Shown here one piece after another: positions 30,852 to 40,253 of a stretch of 64,000 nt of DNA; position 1 is the first letter of the stretch; each line of letters begins with the position of its first letter. Source of the DNA: Flavihumibacter fluvii (GTDB taxonomy: Bacteria; Bacteroidota; Bacteroidia; Chitinophagales; Chitinophagaceae); assembly GCF_018595675.2 (NCBI RefSeq), contig NZ_CP092333.1:3806001-3870000 (forward strand). Direction: 5' to 3'. The notes under the pieces are model-generated. The model saw nothing but the letters and a program-made list of their open reading frames with translations, searched no databases and was not told where the DNA came from. Both the position numbers and the translations under genes were made by a program.

Positions 30852-32570
30852 ATGGTCAGATTTTTATTAGCCGCCTTCTCAGTTTTACTTCTCTTAGCTT
30901 GCAATAGCAACAAGGCAGCAAAAGAAATAGACAACCAGGTTATTGGCTGCTCCACCACAATAACGACCGACAAAGATTGGTACACCTCCGGCAAAAAAGC
31001 GCCGAAATTCACTGGATTGGCGGGTATTGCTTTCCAGGTTTCAACATCTAACCTGGAAGCCCAGGATTATTTCAACCAGGGAATGATGCTGTCTTATGGT
31101 TTCAATCACGCTGAAGCCGCAAGGTCATTTTATGAAGCTACCCGGCTGGATTCCACCTGTGCAATGGCTTTTTGGGGCTATGCTTATGTGCTAGGACCTA
31201 ACTATAACGGGGGTATGGAGAAAGATAATTTCCAACGGGCTTATAACGCTGCCATTAAAGCGCAGGCACTGTCCGGAAATTGCACCCCAAAAGAAAAAGC
31301 ACTCATCGAAGCATTAACTTACCGATACGCTGCAACCCCTCCGGCGGACCGCAGCTCCCTGGATATAGCCTATGCTGCAGCTATGAAGAAAGTGTATGAC
31401 CAATATTCTTCTGATCCCGACATTGGGGCGCTTTACGCTGAAGCGTTGATGGACTTACACCCATGGGATCTATATGACAAGCAAACAAAAACACCGCGGG
31501 CCTGGACCCCGGAGCTGGTTGCGGTATTGGAACACCTGATGAAAGTGAATCCTAAACATCCCGGTGCGCATCACTTTTATATTCATGCACTGGAAACTTC
31601 TGCCACTCCGGAAAAAGCGCTGGAGAGTGCAGAATTGCTGTTCTCATTAGTTCCCGGATCAGGGCACCTGGTGCACATGCCTTCTCATATCTACATCAAC
31701 ACCGGGGACTACCACCTTGGTTCTCTTTCTAACCTTAAGGCCCTGGAAGCGGATAGCCTATATACTACTGCCTGTCATGCTCAGGGCATGTACCCGTTAA
31801 GCTATTACCCGCATAATTATCATTTTTTAGCAGCCACGGCTACTTTGGAAGGCAACTCCGCGCTGGCATGGATGGCGGCTAAGGAATTACAAAATCATAC
31901 TGCAAAAGATATTATGCACCTGCCCGAATGGGGTACCCTGCAGCATTACTATACGATTCCTTATTATGTGGCTGTAAAATTGTCTATGTGGGATACCCTG
32001 CTTGCACTGTCACCGCCGCCTAAAGACCTGGTATACCCGAATGCGGTATGGCACTACGCTAAAGGGATGGCTTACCTGGGAAAAGAGGATCTGTCAAAAG
32101 CCCGGGAAGAATTGAACAGCCTCACTGGTTTGGCTGCTGACTCCTCGCTACAGCAGTTGTCTGTTTGGGGTATTAATACTACCGCCGATCTTGCGCAAAT
32201 TGCTGCTAAAGTTCTGGCAGCATGCATTGCAGCAAGGCAAAATGACTTTGAACAATCCATTGCGTTGTTCAACCAGGCTGTTGCTATTGAAGACAACCTG
32301 AATTATAATGAGCCGCCCGACTGGTTTTTTTCTGTAAGGCATCATTTGGGGGCCGTTTTGCTTAAAGCCGGGAAATATAATGAGGCAGAAAAAGTGTATC
32401 AAAAAGACCTGCAGACATGGAAGAAAAACGGCTGGGCTTTAATTGGCTTATACAATTCACTGGTGTTACAGAAAAAAGATGCAGCTGCGCAATCCTGCAA
32501 AGCCAATTTTGATGAAGCGTGGAAATATGCTGATATACAAATCGCCGCCTCATCGGATCTTATTGATTAG
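30852..32570 (+). CDS. TPR-repeat lipoprotein
   Basis: 572 residues. Lipoprotein signal (FLLAAFSVLLLLACNSN, lipobox LLAC, Cys about residue 17). TPR-like helices appear at AQDYFNQGMMLSYGFNHAEA ARSFYEA, LVAVLEHLMKVNPKHPGAHH and NEAEKVYQKDLQTWKKNGWA. The family is widespread in Bacteroidota and described only as tetratricopeptide-repeat proteins, presumably scaffolds in the periplasm or outer membrane. Convergent with the sugar transporter, 51 bases apart. Probably not part of the mannoside locus. Confidence 0.8.
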   Translation: MVRFLLAAFSVLLLLACNSNKAAKEIDNQVIGCSTTITTDKDWYTSGKKAPKFTGLAGIAFQVSTSNLEAQDYFNQGMMLSYGFNHAEAARSFYEATRLDSTCAMAFWGYAYVLGPNYNGGMEKDNFQRAYNAAIKAQALSGNCTPKEKALIEALTYRYAATPPADRSSLDIAYAAAMKKVYDQYSSDPDIGALYAEALMDLHPWDLYDKQTKTPRAWTPELVAVLEHLMKVNPKHPGAHHFYIHALETSATPEKALESAELLFSLVPGSGHLVHMPSHIYINTGDYHLGSLSNLKALEADSLYTTACHAQGMYPLSYYPHNYHFLAATATLEGNSALAWMAAKELQNHTAKDIMHLPEWGTLQHYYTIPYYVAVKLSMWDTLLALSPPPKDLVYPNAVWHYAKGMAYLGKEDLSKAREELNSLTGLAADSSLQQLSVWGINTTADLAQIAAKVLAACIAARQNDFEQSIALFNQAVAIEDNLNYNEPPDWFFSVRHHLGAVLLKAGKYNEAEKVYQKDLQTWKKNGWALIGLYNSLVLQKKDAAAQSCKANFDEAWKYADIQIAASSDLID

Positions 32571-32621
32571 CGCTACGCTGAAAATAACAGGAACCTTGAT
32601 CTGGATACAGCATTCGATGCT

Positions 32622-34010
32622 TTACACCTTTTCCGGCACCAGCATTCTTTCAATTTCTTCCAGGCTTTTTCCTTTTGTTTCAGGCAGGTTAGCCTTTGCA
32701 TAGAAAAATGAGAGGAGGCAAAAAAAGGAGAAAATAGCAAAGGTTGCCGTTATACCTAACCCATCCCGCAGAACGGGGAAGAACAGGTTCACCAGCCAGT
32801 CGGATACCCACATCGTCATGATGCAGATGGACAAGGCTAAACCGCGGACATGGGTAGGAAATATTTCTGTTGAGATCACAAACTTTAATGGTCCAAGGGA
32901 AAGGGCGAAAAACAGGAGGAAAAGCATAATACTGCCAAGCATCCACCAGCCCGTAATATTCATCCAGAAACAAAAACCGGTCAGGGCTAGTGCAAATGCA
33001 GCGCAGATGGAGCCATACAGGTAGAGCGGCCGGCGACCCCAGCTGTCTACCTTTACAATGGCAATAAATGTAAAAACCATATTGGCTACACCTAAGATGA
33101 CCTGGTAAAAAAGGGCATCACTGGTTACTATACCCGCCGATTTCATAATGGTTGGCCCATAGAAGATAACGCCGTTGATGCCGCTGAGTTGCGACAGGGC
33201 CGTCAGCACCATTGCCAAGGCCAGGATCCTGCGCAAGGGCAACCGCACCAGTTCCGCAAGGCCGCCACTTTTCTGTGTGGCCATTTCCTGGATGGAACGC
33301 AATTCAGATGCTGCATTTTCTTCACCGATCGTTTTAGTAAGGATAGCCTGCGCTGCTGCTGTTTGTCCATATTGTATCAGCCAGCGCGGACTTTCGGGTA
33401 CGAACAGGAGCAATATGCCAAATGCAGTGGCGGGTATTACTCCCACGAGGAACATGCCGCGCCATACATTTTCATAGAATAACCAGTGAAAAACACCCTC
33501 ACCGGATGCACTGCCGGCTGCTGCATTTCGCAGCAGGAAAAGGTTGCTCAGGTAGGCAACCAGGATGCCGACCGTTATAGCCAACTGGTAAAATGTTACC
33601 AGGCCGCCTCGTTTATGGGCGGGAGCTACTTCTGAAATGTAAAGCGGTGATACATTGGATGCCACACCTACCCCCATACCGGCAAGGATGCGGAAAAGGA
33701 TTAATATTGAATAATCTGTAGAAAATGCGAATCCCACGGCACTGATGATAAAAAGAAATGCTGCAATAAAGAGGCCCTTGCGCCTGCCCATTTTATCACT
33801 GAGATAACCTGAGAATGCAACTCCGGCAATACAACCCAGCAGCGCCGAGGAAACAAACAGCCCTTCCTGGGAAGAGGATAAATTGTATTGTAATTTAACG
33901 GGTTCGATAATGCCACTGACCACGGCCATATCAAATCCAAACAGGAACCCGCCCAGGGCTGCAATCAACGTTATAAAGGCAATAAACCGGTTAGTCTTGG
34001 TCGTAGACAT
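32622..34010 (-). CDS. Sugar-porter MFS transporter (mannose/hexose importer)
   Basis: About 462 residues and 12 membrane helices. GGFLFGFDMAVVSG (helix 1), SDKMGRRKGL (loop 2-3), VPESPRWL (central loop) and LPETKGKSLEEIE (C-terminus) are the sugar-porter signatures of XylE/GalP-type proton symporters. I start at MSTTKTNRF (34,010); an upstream in-frame start at 34,067 would overlap the preceding gene and adds unconserved residues. Last gene of the minus-strand operon with the kinase-isomerase fusion, so it most likely imports mannose released by the GH92 enzymes. Confidence 0.9.
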   Translation of the reverse strand: MSTTKTNRFIAFITLIAALGGFLFGFDMAVVSGIIEPVKLQYNLSSSQEGLFVSSALLGCIAGVAFSGYLSDKMGRRKGLFIAAFLFIISAVGFAFSTDYSILILFRILAGMGVGVASNVSPLYISEVAPAHKRGGLVTFYQLAITVGILVAYLSNLFLLRNAAAGSASGEGVFHWLFYENVWRGMFLVGVIPATAFGILLLFVPESPRWLIQYGQTAAAQAILTKTIGEENAASELRSIQEMATQKSGGLAELVRLPLRRILALAMVLTALSQLSGINGVIFYGPTIMKSAGIVTSDALFYQVILGVANMVFTFIAIVKVDSWGRRPLYLYGSICAAFALALTGFCFWMNITGWWMLGSIMLFLLFFALSLGPLKFVISTEIFPTHVRGLALSICIMTMWVSDWLVNLFFPVLRDGLGITATFAIFSFFCLLSFFYAKANLPETKGKSLEEIERMLVPEKV

Positions 34011-34057
34011 TCGCTTATTTTGTTGGATGATGAATTCAGGTCTAATATAAGGTCTAT

Positions 34058-36721
34058 TCAGCAGCACTCATCTTTTACCTGTGCTACTACAACAAATGCT
34101 TTGCCATTGCCTTTATTGGTTATTTCGTATGCCCCTGTTGCTGCAGGTATTACGAAGGTCTCTGCAAAGTGAAATACGGATTGCGTCCCGTTCGCTGTTA
34201 GCGATATGGTCTCACCTTCTACCAGCATACACACATGACACTGGTTGTTGGTGTTTAATTGTACACTCCCGGTTAATTCAAGCCGGTCAATCCGGTAAAA
34301 ATGCTCCGCATGCGTTGGCAGGCTGACCATTTTTCCACCCGGGAATTCTTCTGTCGTTACCGGGTGTGATACCAGCTTTTCGTTCACATAATCTCCTTTC
34401 CTGTCGAAGTAAACGTTTTCCATACCGTGCCCGATATTGATGGGGCGGGGCTGGTTGCTCAGGTCGAATCGCAACCAGTCATACATTTTGAAAGTGAATA
34501 TATAGGGGGTACTGCTGATTTCTAGTACGAGGTTGTTTTTACCCGATGCATGTATGGTGCCGTTGGGAATCAGGAACAGGTCATGCTTATGTGCCGGTAA
34601 TTTCTGGACATATTTTTCAACATTGATCTCCACGCTGTTTTCCTGTGCATTGATCAATGCATTTTTGAACTCTTCGGGATTGATGGAATCCTGGAAACCC
34701 AGGTAAACAACGGCATCCTCTTCGCAATCCAGGATGTAATAGGTCTCATCCTGGGTGAAATTTTCGCCAAAATGTTCCTTTATATAACCGGGCCTCGGAT
34801 GGCATTGAACGGATAGGTTGCCACCATTGTAGGTATCAAGAAAATCAAAACGAATGGGGAATTCTGTTCCAAATCTTTTGGCCGCTTTTCCCAATAACAG
34901 GTTATTGTCTGAATACAGGAGGTAATCAAAGGATACTTCCAGCAGATTATTCTCGCCCTCTATCACGATGCCGTTTTCGGGGGTGATCAGTTCAAATGAC
35001 CAGGCATAATTTCGTTCCTCCTGGTTCAGTTGCGGGAATTGCTGCTTCATCCAGTCTCCGCCCCACATGCCGGCCTCAAACCAGGGCCTTGCCCTGAATG
35101 GCTGCTTCAGCATCTGGGTCAGCGTGCTCCTGAAAGCTGGGCCGTTCATCCAGGTGATCTCATCAATGCGTTGCTCATCAATGATATAGTCGATATGTGG
35201 CAGCAGGGCTGCTTTGTGTTTATTCAGAACAGGCCAGTCTACGAAATAGAACCGCTTGTACATTTGCTGGTTATCGGTAATCTCCGTTGCGCCCAGGTTG
35301 GTTATGCTTCCTGCCCGCATGCGAAACTGGATCTCGTTTTTAGGGACATCCGCATACAGTAGTTTTCCCTTTACCCCGGTTAATGCGGCCCCTGTTCCAT
35401 ATATTATGCAAAGGTCTGCAGACTGGTCCGGCTTGATGAGTTTCAGTTTTTGTCCATCAAAAAAATCAGGCAGGCTGCCCGGATATTTTGATCCGAATAC
35501 CGGGTCATCTCCATTCAGGCTGTCCGAGATCATCTCCAGGATTTCATCTGCTGGTTTCAAACAGGTATCCGTATTATACCAGAAAATGGTTTTTTTTCTT
35601 TTGATCAGCTCTTCATGAAGTCTCTCGCGGAAATTTTCCCAAAGCACCCCACCATATCCATCTATTACTACAACTTTCTCCTTGCTGATCTCTTCGGCTA
35701 GGGCGGCAAAGCCCCGGAGTACTTTCTTACCGGAAGCAAAGGATGGGTAAATGTCATAGCTATTCCGCCTGGTTGGGTTCACCGTTACCGGTAATAGCTC
35801 CTGCAATGTCTTTCTGCTATTCGATACGCTGTCTGAACGCTTATCATTACCTGCCAGGATTGCTGCCCCCAGGATAATACAATCCTCTGTATTATCACAC
35901 ACCACAGTATTTAATTTGTCTGCCATAATTTTTGTTTCTGTTATGAGGGAAGGCCCGAATAATGAAAATGCTTTTGCGATATTTCCACCGATCACCAGTT
36001 CATCACATTGGAATTTTTGCAGCCAGGGCAGGAGAAAGCGCCCCAGGTTTTCTCCAAACTGGCGCATCACTGCTAATGCTTCCGGTGATCCGGATTCAAC
36101 CATTTCTTTTACAGAGCCGGGTGCTTTACCCGTTATTCTCTGGTATTCATTCCGGATCCAACGGCTTGAAAAATAGTCGTCCGCATTGGCATCCATAAAT
36201 TGCTGGTTAAAAAATGCGCCGGAGGCCGGAATGTCAGGCGATGATTCGATCAGCTCGCCATTTGACATAAATGCTGATCCGAAACCGGTGCCCAGGGTAA
36301 TATATACAATCCGCTTTCCCCGGAGCCCGAGCAGGTTGTATGCACCAATGGCAAAAGCATTTGCATCATTGGTAAACCTGCAGACCGTATTTTTGAGCCC
36401 CGCATAATCTTCCAATACCTGCCTGATATGCAGGCCGAATATTTGCTCGAATTTTCCTCCCACGTTAAACACGGCACTGATCCCGTTTTCATAATCGAAG
36501 GGGCCCGGGAAGGCAATACCTACAGCTTCTATACCGTCCGCATCGGAAGAAAGTTCTTTAATACAATCACCCAAAACCCTGGCGATCCTGTTAGCGCTGT
36601 CATAGGAATTTAATGCAAGGCTTTTCCGTAAACCTGGCTTCCATTCCCCGTTTATTTTTTGTATAACAGCAGCGGAAATATGACTGCCTCCTACATCGAT
36701 CCCTATTCTGTTATTTGACAT
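34058..36721 (-). CDS. ROK-family sugar kinase fused to class I mannose-6-phosphate isomerase
   Basis: About 887 residues (ATG at 36,721; 36,748 is an alternative). Residues 1-300: ROK kinase with RIGIDVGGSHISAAVI (ATP loop), FTNDANAFAIGAY (catalytic Asp) and YITLGTGFGSAF; the usual CxCGxxGC zinc motif is absent. Residues 330-500: a P-loop-kinase-like segment of unclear role (VVVIDGYGGVLWENF). Residues 560-887: type I PMI with GGNLSVQCHPRPGYIKEHFG (zinc ligands Gln and His) and IPNGTIHASGKNNLVLEI (His, Glu). One chain could turn mannose into mannose-6-phosphate and then fructose-6-phosphate. It lies 47 bases before the transporter gene. Its promoter carries the GntR-type palindrome. Confidence 0.9.
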   Translation of the reverse strand: MSNNRIGIDVGGSHISAAVIQKINGEWKPGLRKSLALNSYDSANRIARVLGDCIKELSSDADGIEAVGIAFPGPFDYENGISAVFNVGGKFEQIFGLHIRQVLEDYAGLKNTVCRFTNDANAFAIGAYNLLGLRGKRIVYITLGTGFGSAFMSNGELIESSPDIPASGAFFNQQFMDANADDYFSSRWIRNEYQRITGKAPGSVKEMVESGSPEALAVMRQFGENLGRFLLPWLQKFQCDELVIGGNIAKAFSLFGPSLITETKIMADKLNTVVCDNTEDCIILGAAILAGNDKRSDSVSNSRKTLQELLPVTVNPTRRNSYDIYPSFASGKKVLRGFAALAEEISKEKVVVIDGYGGVLWENFRERLHEELIKRKKTIFWYNTDTCLKPADEILEMISDSLNGDDPVFGSKYPGSLPDFFDGQKLKLIKPDQSADLCIIYGTGAALTGVKGKLLYADVPKNEIQFRMRAGSITNLGATEITDNQQMYKRFYFVDWPVLNKHKAALLPHIDYIIDEQRIDEITWMNGPAFRSTLTQMLKQPFRARPWFEAGMWGGDWMKQQFPQLNQEERNYAWSFELITPENGIVIEGENNLLEVSFDYLLYSDNNLLLGKAAKRFGTEFPIRFDFLDTYNGGNLSVQCHPRPGYIKEHFGENFTQDETYYILDCEEDAVVYLGFQDSINPEEFKNALINAQENSVEINVEKYVQKLPAHKHDLFLIPNGTIHASGKNNLVLEISSTPYIFTFKMYDWLRFDLSNQPRPINIGHGMENVYFDRKGDYVNEKLVSHPVTTEEFPGGKMVSLPTHAEHFYRIDRLELTGSVQLNTNNQCHVCMLVEGETISLTANGTQSVFHFAETFVIPAATGAYEITNKGNGKAFVVVAQVKDECC

Positions 36722-36804
36722 GTACAGGCTTTTGTTTAAGGATTTCAACGCGCGGTCAGCGTAACATATATAAACAAATCCCGCGGTTTTTTTCGGTGGG
36801 TTAA

Positions 36805-36852
36805 ATGTATATACATATGGACAAACTTACCAGATAAATTTATCCCGGCAAA
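36805..36852 (-). promoter_or_regulatory. Promoter and operator of the kinase-isomerase/transporter operon
   Basis: On the minus strand: -33 TTTG (36,849-36,852), a 19-bp spacer, -7 TAAGTTTG (36,822-36,829), matching the Bacteroidota TTTG/TAnnTTTG promoter. The palindrome ATGTATATACAT (36,805-36,816) lies 5 bases past the -7 box, over the expected transcription start. A repressor bound here would block transcription. Confidence 0.75.
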
Positions 36853-36938
36853 AATATATTTCCCTGTCAATACAGTGGCACTTGTTCCCGTTATTCCGGG
36901 CTGGTAAAATGATGGCTGAAGCGGGGAAATTGGGTACT

Positions 36939-37670
36939 TTATTTTTCCCTGCGGCTTTCAATGGTGTAGACAAAACTATCGGCGCGATAGAATCCCAGGT
37001 TATATTCAATGGGTCGTTCAGCCTGGTCATAAACAAACCTTTTCCTCACCAGGACCGGGCTTCCCAGGTCGAGCTCAAGTTTTCCGGAAAGGAATTTATC
37101 GGCAGGTTTTGCGCTGATTTCTTCTTTGGAAAGCGATACTACAATCTGGTAATCTTTTTCCAGGATCTCATATAATGGTCTTGTAAAATCTTCTTCACCC
37201 GTAAGCCCGATCCGCGGATGGAAATAGGATACGAAATATACAAACGGACCTTCCGGACGGCCCCTTAGCCGCTCTAATTTCAATACCTTCTTGTTGCCGC
37301 GGATGTCAAAAAAATTGGCAACGATCTCTTCCGGCTTTACCCAGCTTATACTGAGTTCAAAATTCTTGATCGGTATGCCCCGTAAGGCCATTTCCTGAGA
37401 AAAACTCAGCCAGCTCAAGGCTTTCGAACTAACTATGTTATTGACTTTAGTACCAAATCCTTTTTTTCTTACCAGCAAACCTTCATATACCAGTTTATTG
37501 ATCGCCTGCCTTAACGTTCCCCGGGATATATTCAGGTTTTTAGCCAGATCTATTTCATTGGGGAGGTTTTTTCCTTTCTGGTATTGCGGTTGTTTGATGA
37601 TCTTTCTGAGGAGTTCCTCTGTTTGGACATGCAGGGGAATAGGACTCTTATGGTCTATTGAAATGTTCAT
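36939..37670 (-). CDS. GntR/HutC-family regulator with UTRA domain
   Basis: 243 residues. N-terminal winged helix: SPIPLHVQTEELLRKII, LPNEIDLAKNLNISRGTLRQ AINKLVYEGLLVRKKGFGT. C-terminal UTRA ligand domain: LSWLSFSQEMALRGIPI, KVLKLERLRGRPEGPFVYFV, ADSFVYTIESRREK. UTRA domains usually bind sugars or sugar phosphates; here mannose or mannose-6-phosphate is a fair guess. It lies between the two arms of the locus it should control. A perfect palindrome ATATGTACATAT touches its own start codon, suggesting autoregulation. A GntR regulator is unusual for a SusCD locus, where hybrid two-component, SusR or ECF/FecR systems are common. Confidence 0.9.
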   Translation of the reverse strand: MNISIDHKSPIPLHVQTEELLRKIIKQPQYQKGKNLPNEIDLAKNLNISRGTLRQAINKLVYEGLLVRKKGFGTKVNNIVSSKALSWLSFSQEMALRGIPIKNFELSISWVKPEEIVANFFDIRGNKKVLKLERLRGRPEGPFVYFVSYFHPRIGLTGEEDFTRPLYEILEKDYQIVVSLSKEEISAKPADKFLSGKLELDLGSPVLVRKRFVYDQAERPIEYNLGFYRADSFVYTIESRREK

Positions 37671-37784
37671 ATGTACATATCAGGGCACAATATTACATTA
37701 TTTTAAAGCAGTTTTATAATTGTAGCGCAGGGAGAAAAAAATTACGGGGAAAGTGGGGTTTGAATGTATATATGTATATACATT
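37669..37784. promoter_or_regulatory. Divergent GntR/GH92 control region with two palindromes
   Basis: ATATGTACATAT (37,669-37,680) abuts the start codon of the regulator. AATGTATATATGTATATACATT (two overlapping ATGTATAT units at 37,763-37,784) lies 25 bases before the first GH92 start codon. Both match the ATGTATATACAT palindrome found on the other two promoters of the locus. TAATATTG on the minus strand is a possible -7 box for the regulator. Confidence 0.65.
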
Positions 37785-37808
37785 TGGATAGTCCAGAATT
37801 TCAAAGTC

Positions 37809-40193
37809 ATGACTAAGATTGCCCGGCTGTATTTTTTGCTTTGTATGGGGTTTGCTTCTTTTGCTGTTGCACAGGAATCAAAGAAAGTGTTGCATCCCTC
37901 AAAATGGGTCGATCCGCAGATCGGCGCTGTTCACGGGCGTTGGTTTTTTTATACACCGGCTTCCCTGCCATTTGGTATGGCAAAGCTCGCGCCACATACC
38001 AATGCATATGGAAGTAAGGGTGGATGGCAGCCCTGCGGCTATGATGACCGGCAGACATCCATAGAAGGATTTGGTCACTTTCATGAATTTCAGATCGGTG
38101 GGCTGGTTGTAATGCCGGTTACCGGCGAATTGCAAACCATGCCGGGAACACTCGAAAACCCCGATGCCGGCTATCGTTCGCGTTTCGACAAAAAATCGGA
38201 ACACGCAGAACCAGGATATTATGCTGTTTATTTAAAAGACTACCAGGTCAAAGCGGAGCTGACAGCAACTGAAAGGGTCGGCTTCCATCGTTACACATTC
38301 CCGCAATCGAAGGATGCCCGTATTATTTTTGATGTGGGCCACAGGCAGGGAGAAAGCAGTGATGTAATGGATGCGGTTATCCGCTTATCAGGTAAAAAAG
38401 AGCTGGAAGGTTCCATTGAAACTTATCCGGAATACCTGAAGTTTTGTGATCCGGGTAAGCGGGTGAAAATGTATTTTGTCATTCAGCTTAATAAGGCCCC
38501 GGCGTCTTATGGAACATTCGTCGATTCAGTTGTCTCTCCCGGCAGGAATGAATCCAAAGGAACCGGTAATGGCATGTTTCTGAATTTCTCAACTGCAAAA
38601 AATGAAATTATTGAAATGCGGGTGGGACTTTCCTACACGAGCATCGACAATGCGAGGAAAAACCTGCAGGCCGAAGCGTCAGGGCAAAGTTTTGATGCCG
38701 TAAGAAATGCAGCAGGCAGGAAATGGGAGGAGAAACTGGGCCGAATTATAGTGGAAGGAAAAGATAGCGTCAACAAAGTAAAATTTTATACAGGTCTTTA
38801 TCATGCGCTTCTTGGAAGGGGACTTGCAAGTGATATAAATGGTCAATACCCGAAGAACGACGGGAAGATTGGACAGATACCGTTGGATAAAAACGGCAAG
38901 CCAAAATATCATCATTACAATACGGATGGGATCTGGGGTGCCTTCTGGAATCTCGGACAATTGTGGGCCCTGGTGTATCCCGAATATCTAAGCGAATACC
39001 TTCAATCGAACCTGGATTTTGCGCAGGAAACCGGTTGGATGCATGACGGGTTAGCTGCAGGAGCCCATTCGAATGGCGTCCTTACCAATTTCTTCGGGCT
39101 TATGCTTGCAGCTTCTTATAATTGTGGGATCCGGGATTTTAATATCAACCAGGCCTATGAAACTGCATTTAAGAATGAAACCGGTTATATCAACCGGCCA
39201 TTTGGTTCAGGAAAATATGACCTCAGTTACCTGGTAAAAATGGGTTACATACCTTCGAAAGACACCGTACTGTCAAACGGATGGGTATTTAACTTCGGTG
39301 CTTCGCACACGCTCGAATTCTGTTTCAGTTCATATGCCGTTTCCCAGTTTGCAAAAGCGCTTGGAAAGAAGGAAGATTACCTTCTCCTGACGAAAATGGC
39401 GGCTGGATGGAAGAACCTGTATGATCCGGAAACTAAATTCATCCGACCTAAATATGAGAACGGTACTTTCATTGAAAACTTTAATCCAATGCAGGCATGG
39501 CGGGGGTTTCAGGAAGGAAATGCATTTCAATACACATGGTACGTACCACAGGATGTAGCCGGCCTTATTAATGTGCTCGGCAAGGATACGTTTAATGCTA
39601 GGCTCGAAAAAACTTTTGACGAAAGCCAGAAATCATCCTTTGGTGGCGGAAAAGAGATAAACAGTTTTTCTGGTCTTGAAAAACTGTACAATCATGGCAA
39701 CCAGCCATGCCTGCATCATGCATGGTTATTCAATTATTCTGGTAAACCCTGGCTCACCCAGAAATGGACTCGTGCTATCTGTGATGAATTTTATGGAGCA
39801 GATCCTCTGCATGGTTATGGTTATGGCCAGGATGAGGACCAGGGACAATTAGGTGCCTGGTATGTAATGGCCGCCCTGGGGTTATTTGATGTTCAGGGCC
39901 ATGCTTCCATGAATCCTACATTTCAGTTTGGAAGTCCCTTGTTCGATAAAGTAACTATTAAGCTTAACCGCAAGTATTATTCGGGTAATACGCTGGTTAT
40001 TGAAACAAGGAACAATGATAAACAGCACGTATACATCCAATCGGCATCATTCAATAATTCGAAATTGAATAACTGTTGGATTGATCGGAATAAACTTACC
40101 AAAGGCGGAGTACTGGTCTTTGAATTGGGAGCTCAACCAAACATGGATTTTGGCATAAATTCAGCGCCCCCTTCAATGAGTACGGACAGGTGA
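37809..40193 (+). CDS. GH92 family alpha-mannosidase
   Basis: About 795 residues from MTKIARLYFLLCMGFASFAV (signal peptide, cleaved near AVAQ). The frame is open upstream to an ATG at 37,764 inside the operator, which is unlikely to be used. GH92 signatures: VDPQIGAVHGRWFFYTPASL PFGM at the N-terminus, the (alpha/alpha)6-barrel segment YNTDGIWGAFWNLGQLWALV, and GQDEDQGQLGAWYVMAALGL with the catalytic acidic residues. GH92 enzymes are calcium-dependent exo-mannosidases that remove alpha-1,2/1,3/1,4-linked mannose. Periplasmic or surface. First gene of a four-gene plus-strand operon. Confidence 0.9.
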   Translation: MTKIARLYFLLCMGFASFAVAQESKKVLHPSKWVDPQIGAVHGRWFFYTPASLPFGMAKLAPHTNAYGSKGGWQPCGYDDRQTSIEGFGHFHEFQIGGLVVMPVTGELQTMPGTLENPDAGYRSRFDKKSEHAEPGYYAVYLKDYQVKAELTATERVGFHRYTFPQSKDARIIFDVGHRQGESSDVMDAVIRLSGKKELEGSIETYPEYLKFCDPGKRVKMYFVIQLNKAPASYGTFVDSVVSPGRNESKGTGNGMFLNFSTAKNEIIEMRVGLSYTSIDNARKNLQAEASGQSFDAVRNAAGRKWEEKLGRIIVEGKDSVNKVKFYTGLYHALLGRGLASDINGQYPKNDGKIGQIPLDKNGKPKYHHYNTDGIWGAFWNLGQLWALVYPEYLSEYLQSNLDFAQETGWMHDGLAAGAHSNGVLTNFFGLMLAASYNCGIRDFNINQAYETAFKNETGYINRPFGSGKYDLSYLVKMGYIPSKDTVLSNGWVFNFGASHTLEFCFSSYAVSQFAKALGKKEDYLLLTKMAAGWKNLYDPETKFIRPKYENGTFIENFNPMQAWRGFQEGNAFQYTWYVPQDVAGLINVLGKDTFNARLEKTFDESQKSSFGGGKEINSFSGLEKLYNHGNQPCLHHAWLFNYSGKPWLTQKWTRAICDEFYGADPLHGYGYGQDEDQGQLGAWYVMAALGLFDVQGHASMNPTFQFGSPLFDKVTIKLNRKYYSGNTLVIETRNNDKQHVYIQSASFNNSKLNNCWIDRNKLTKGGVLVFELGAQPNMDFGINSAPPSMSTDR

Positions 40194-40253
40194 TGCATGC
40201 CCGGGATTAAAGAATTGATTTCACCATTTGTTAAAATACCAAGAATAGAAGTT

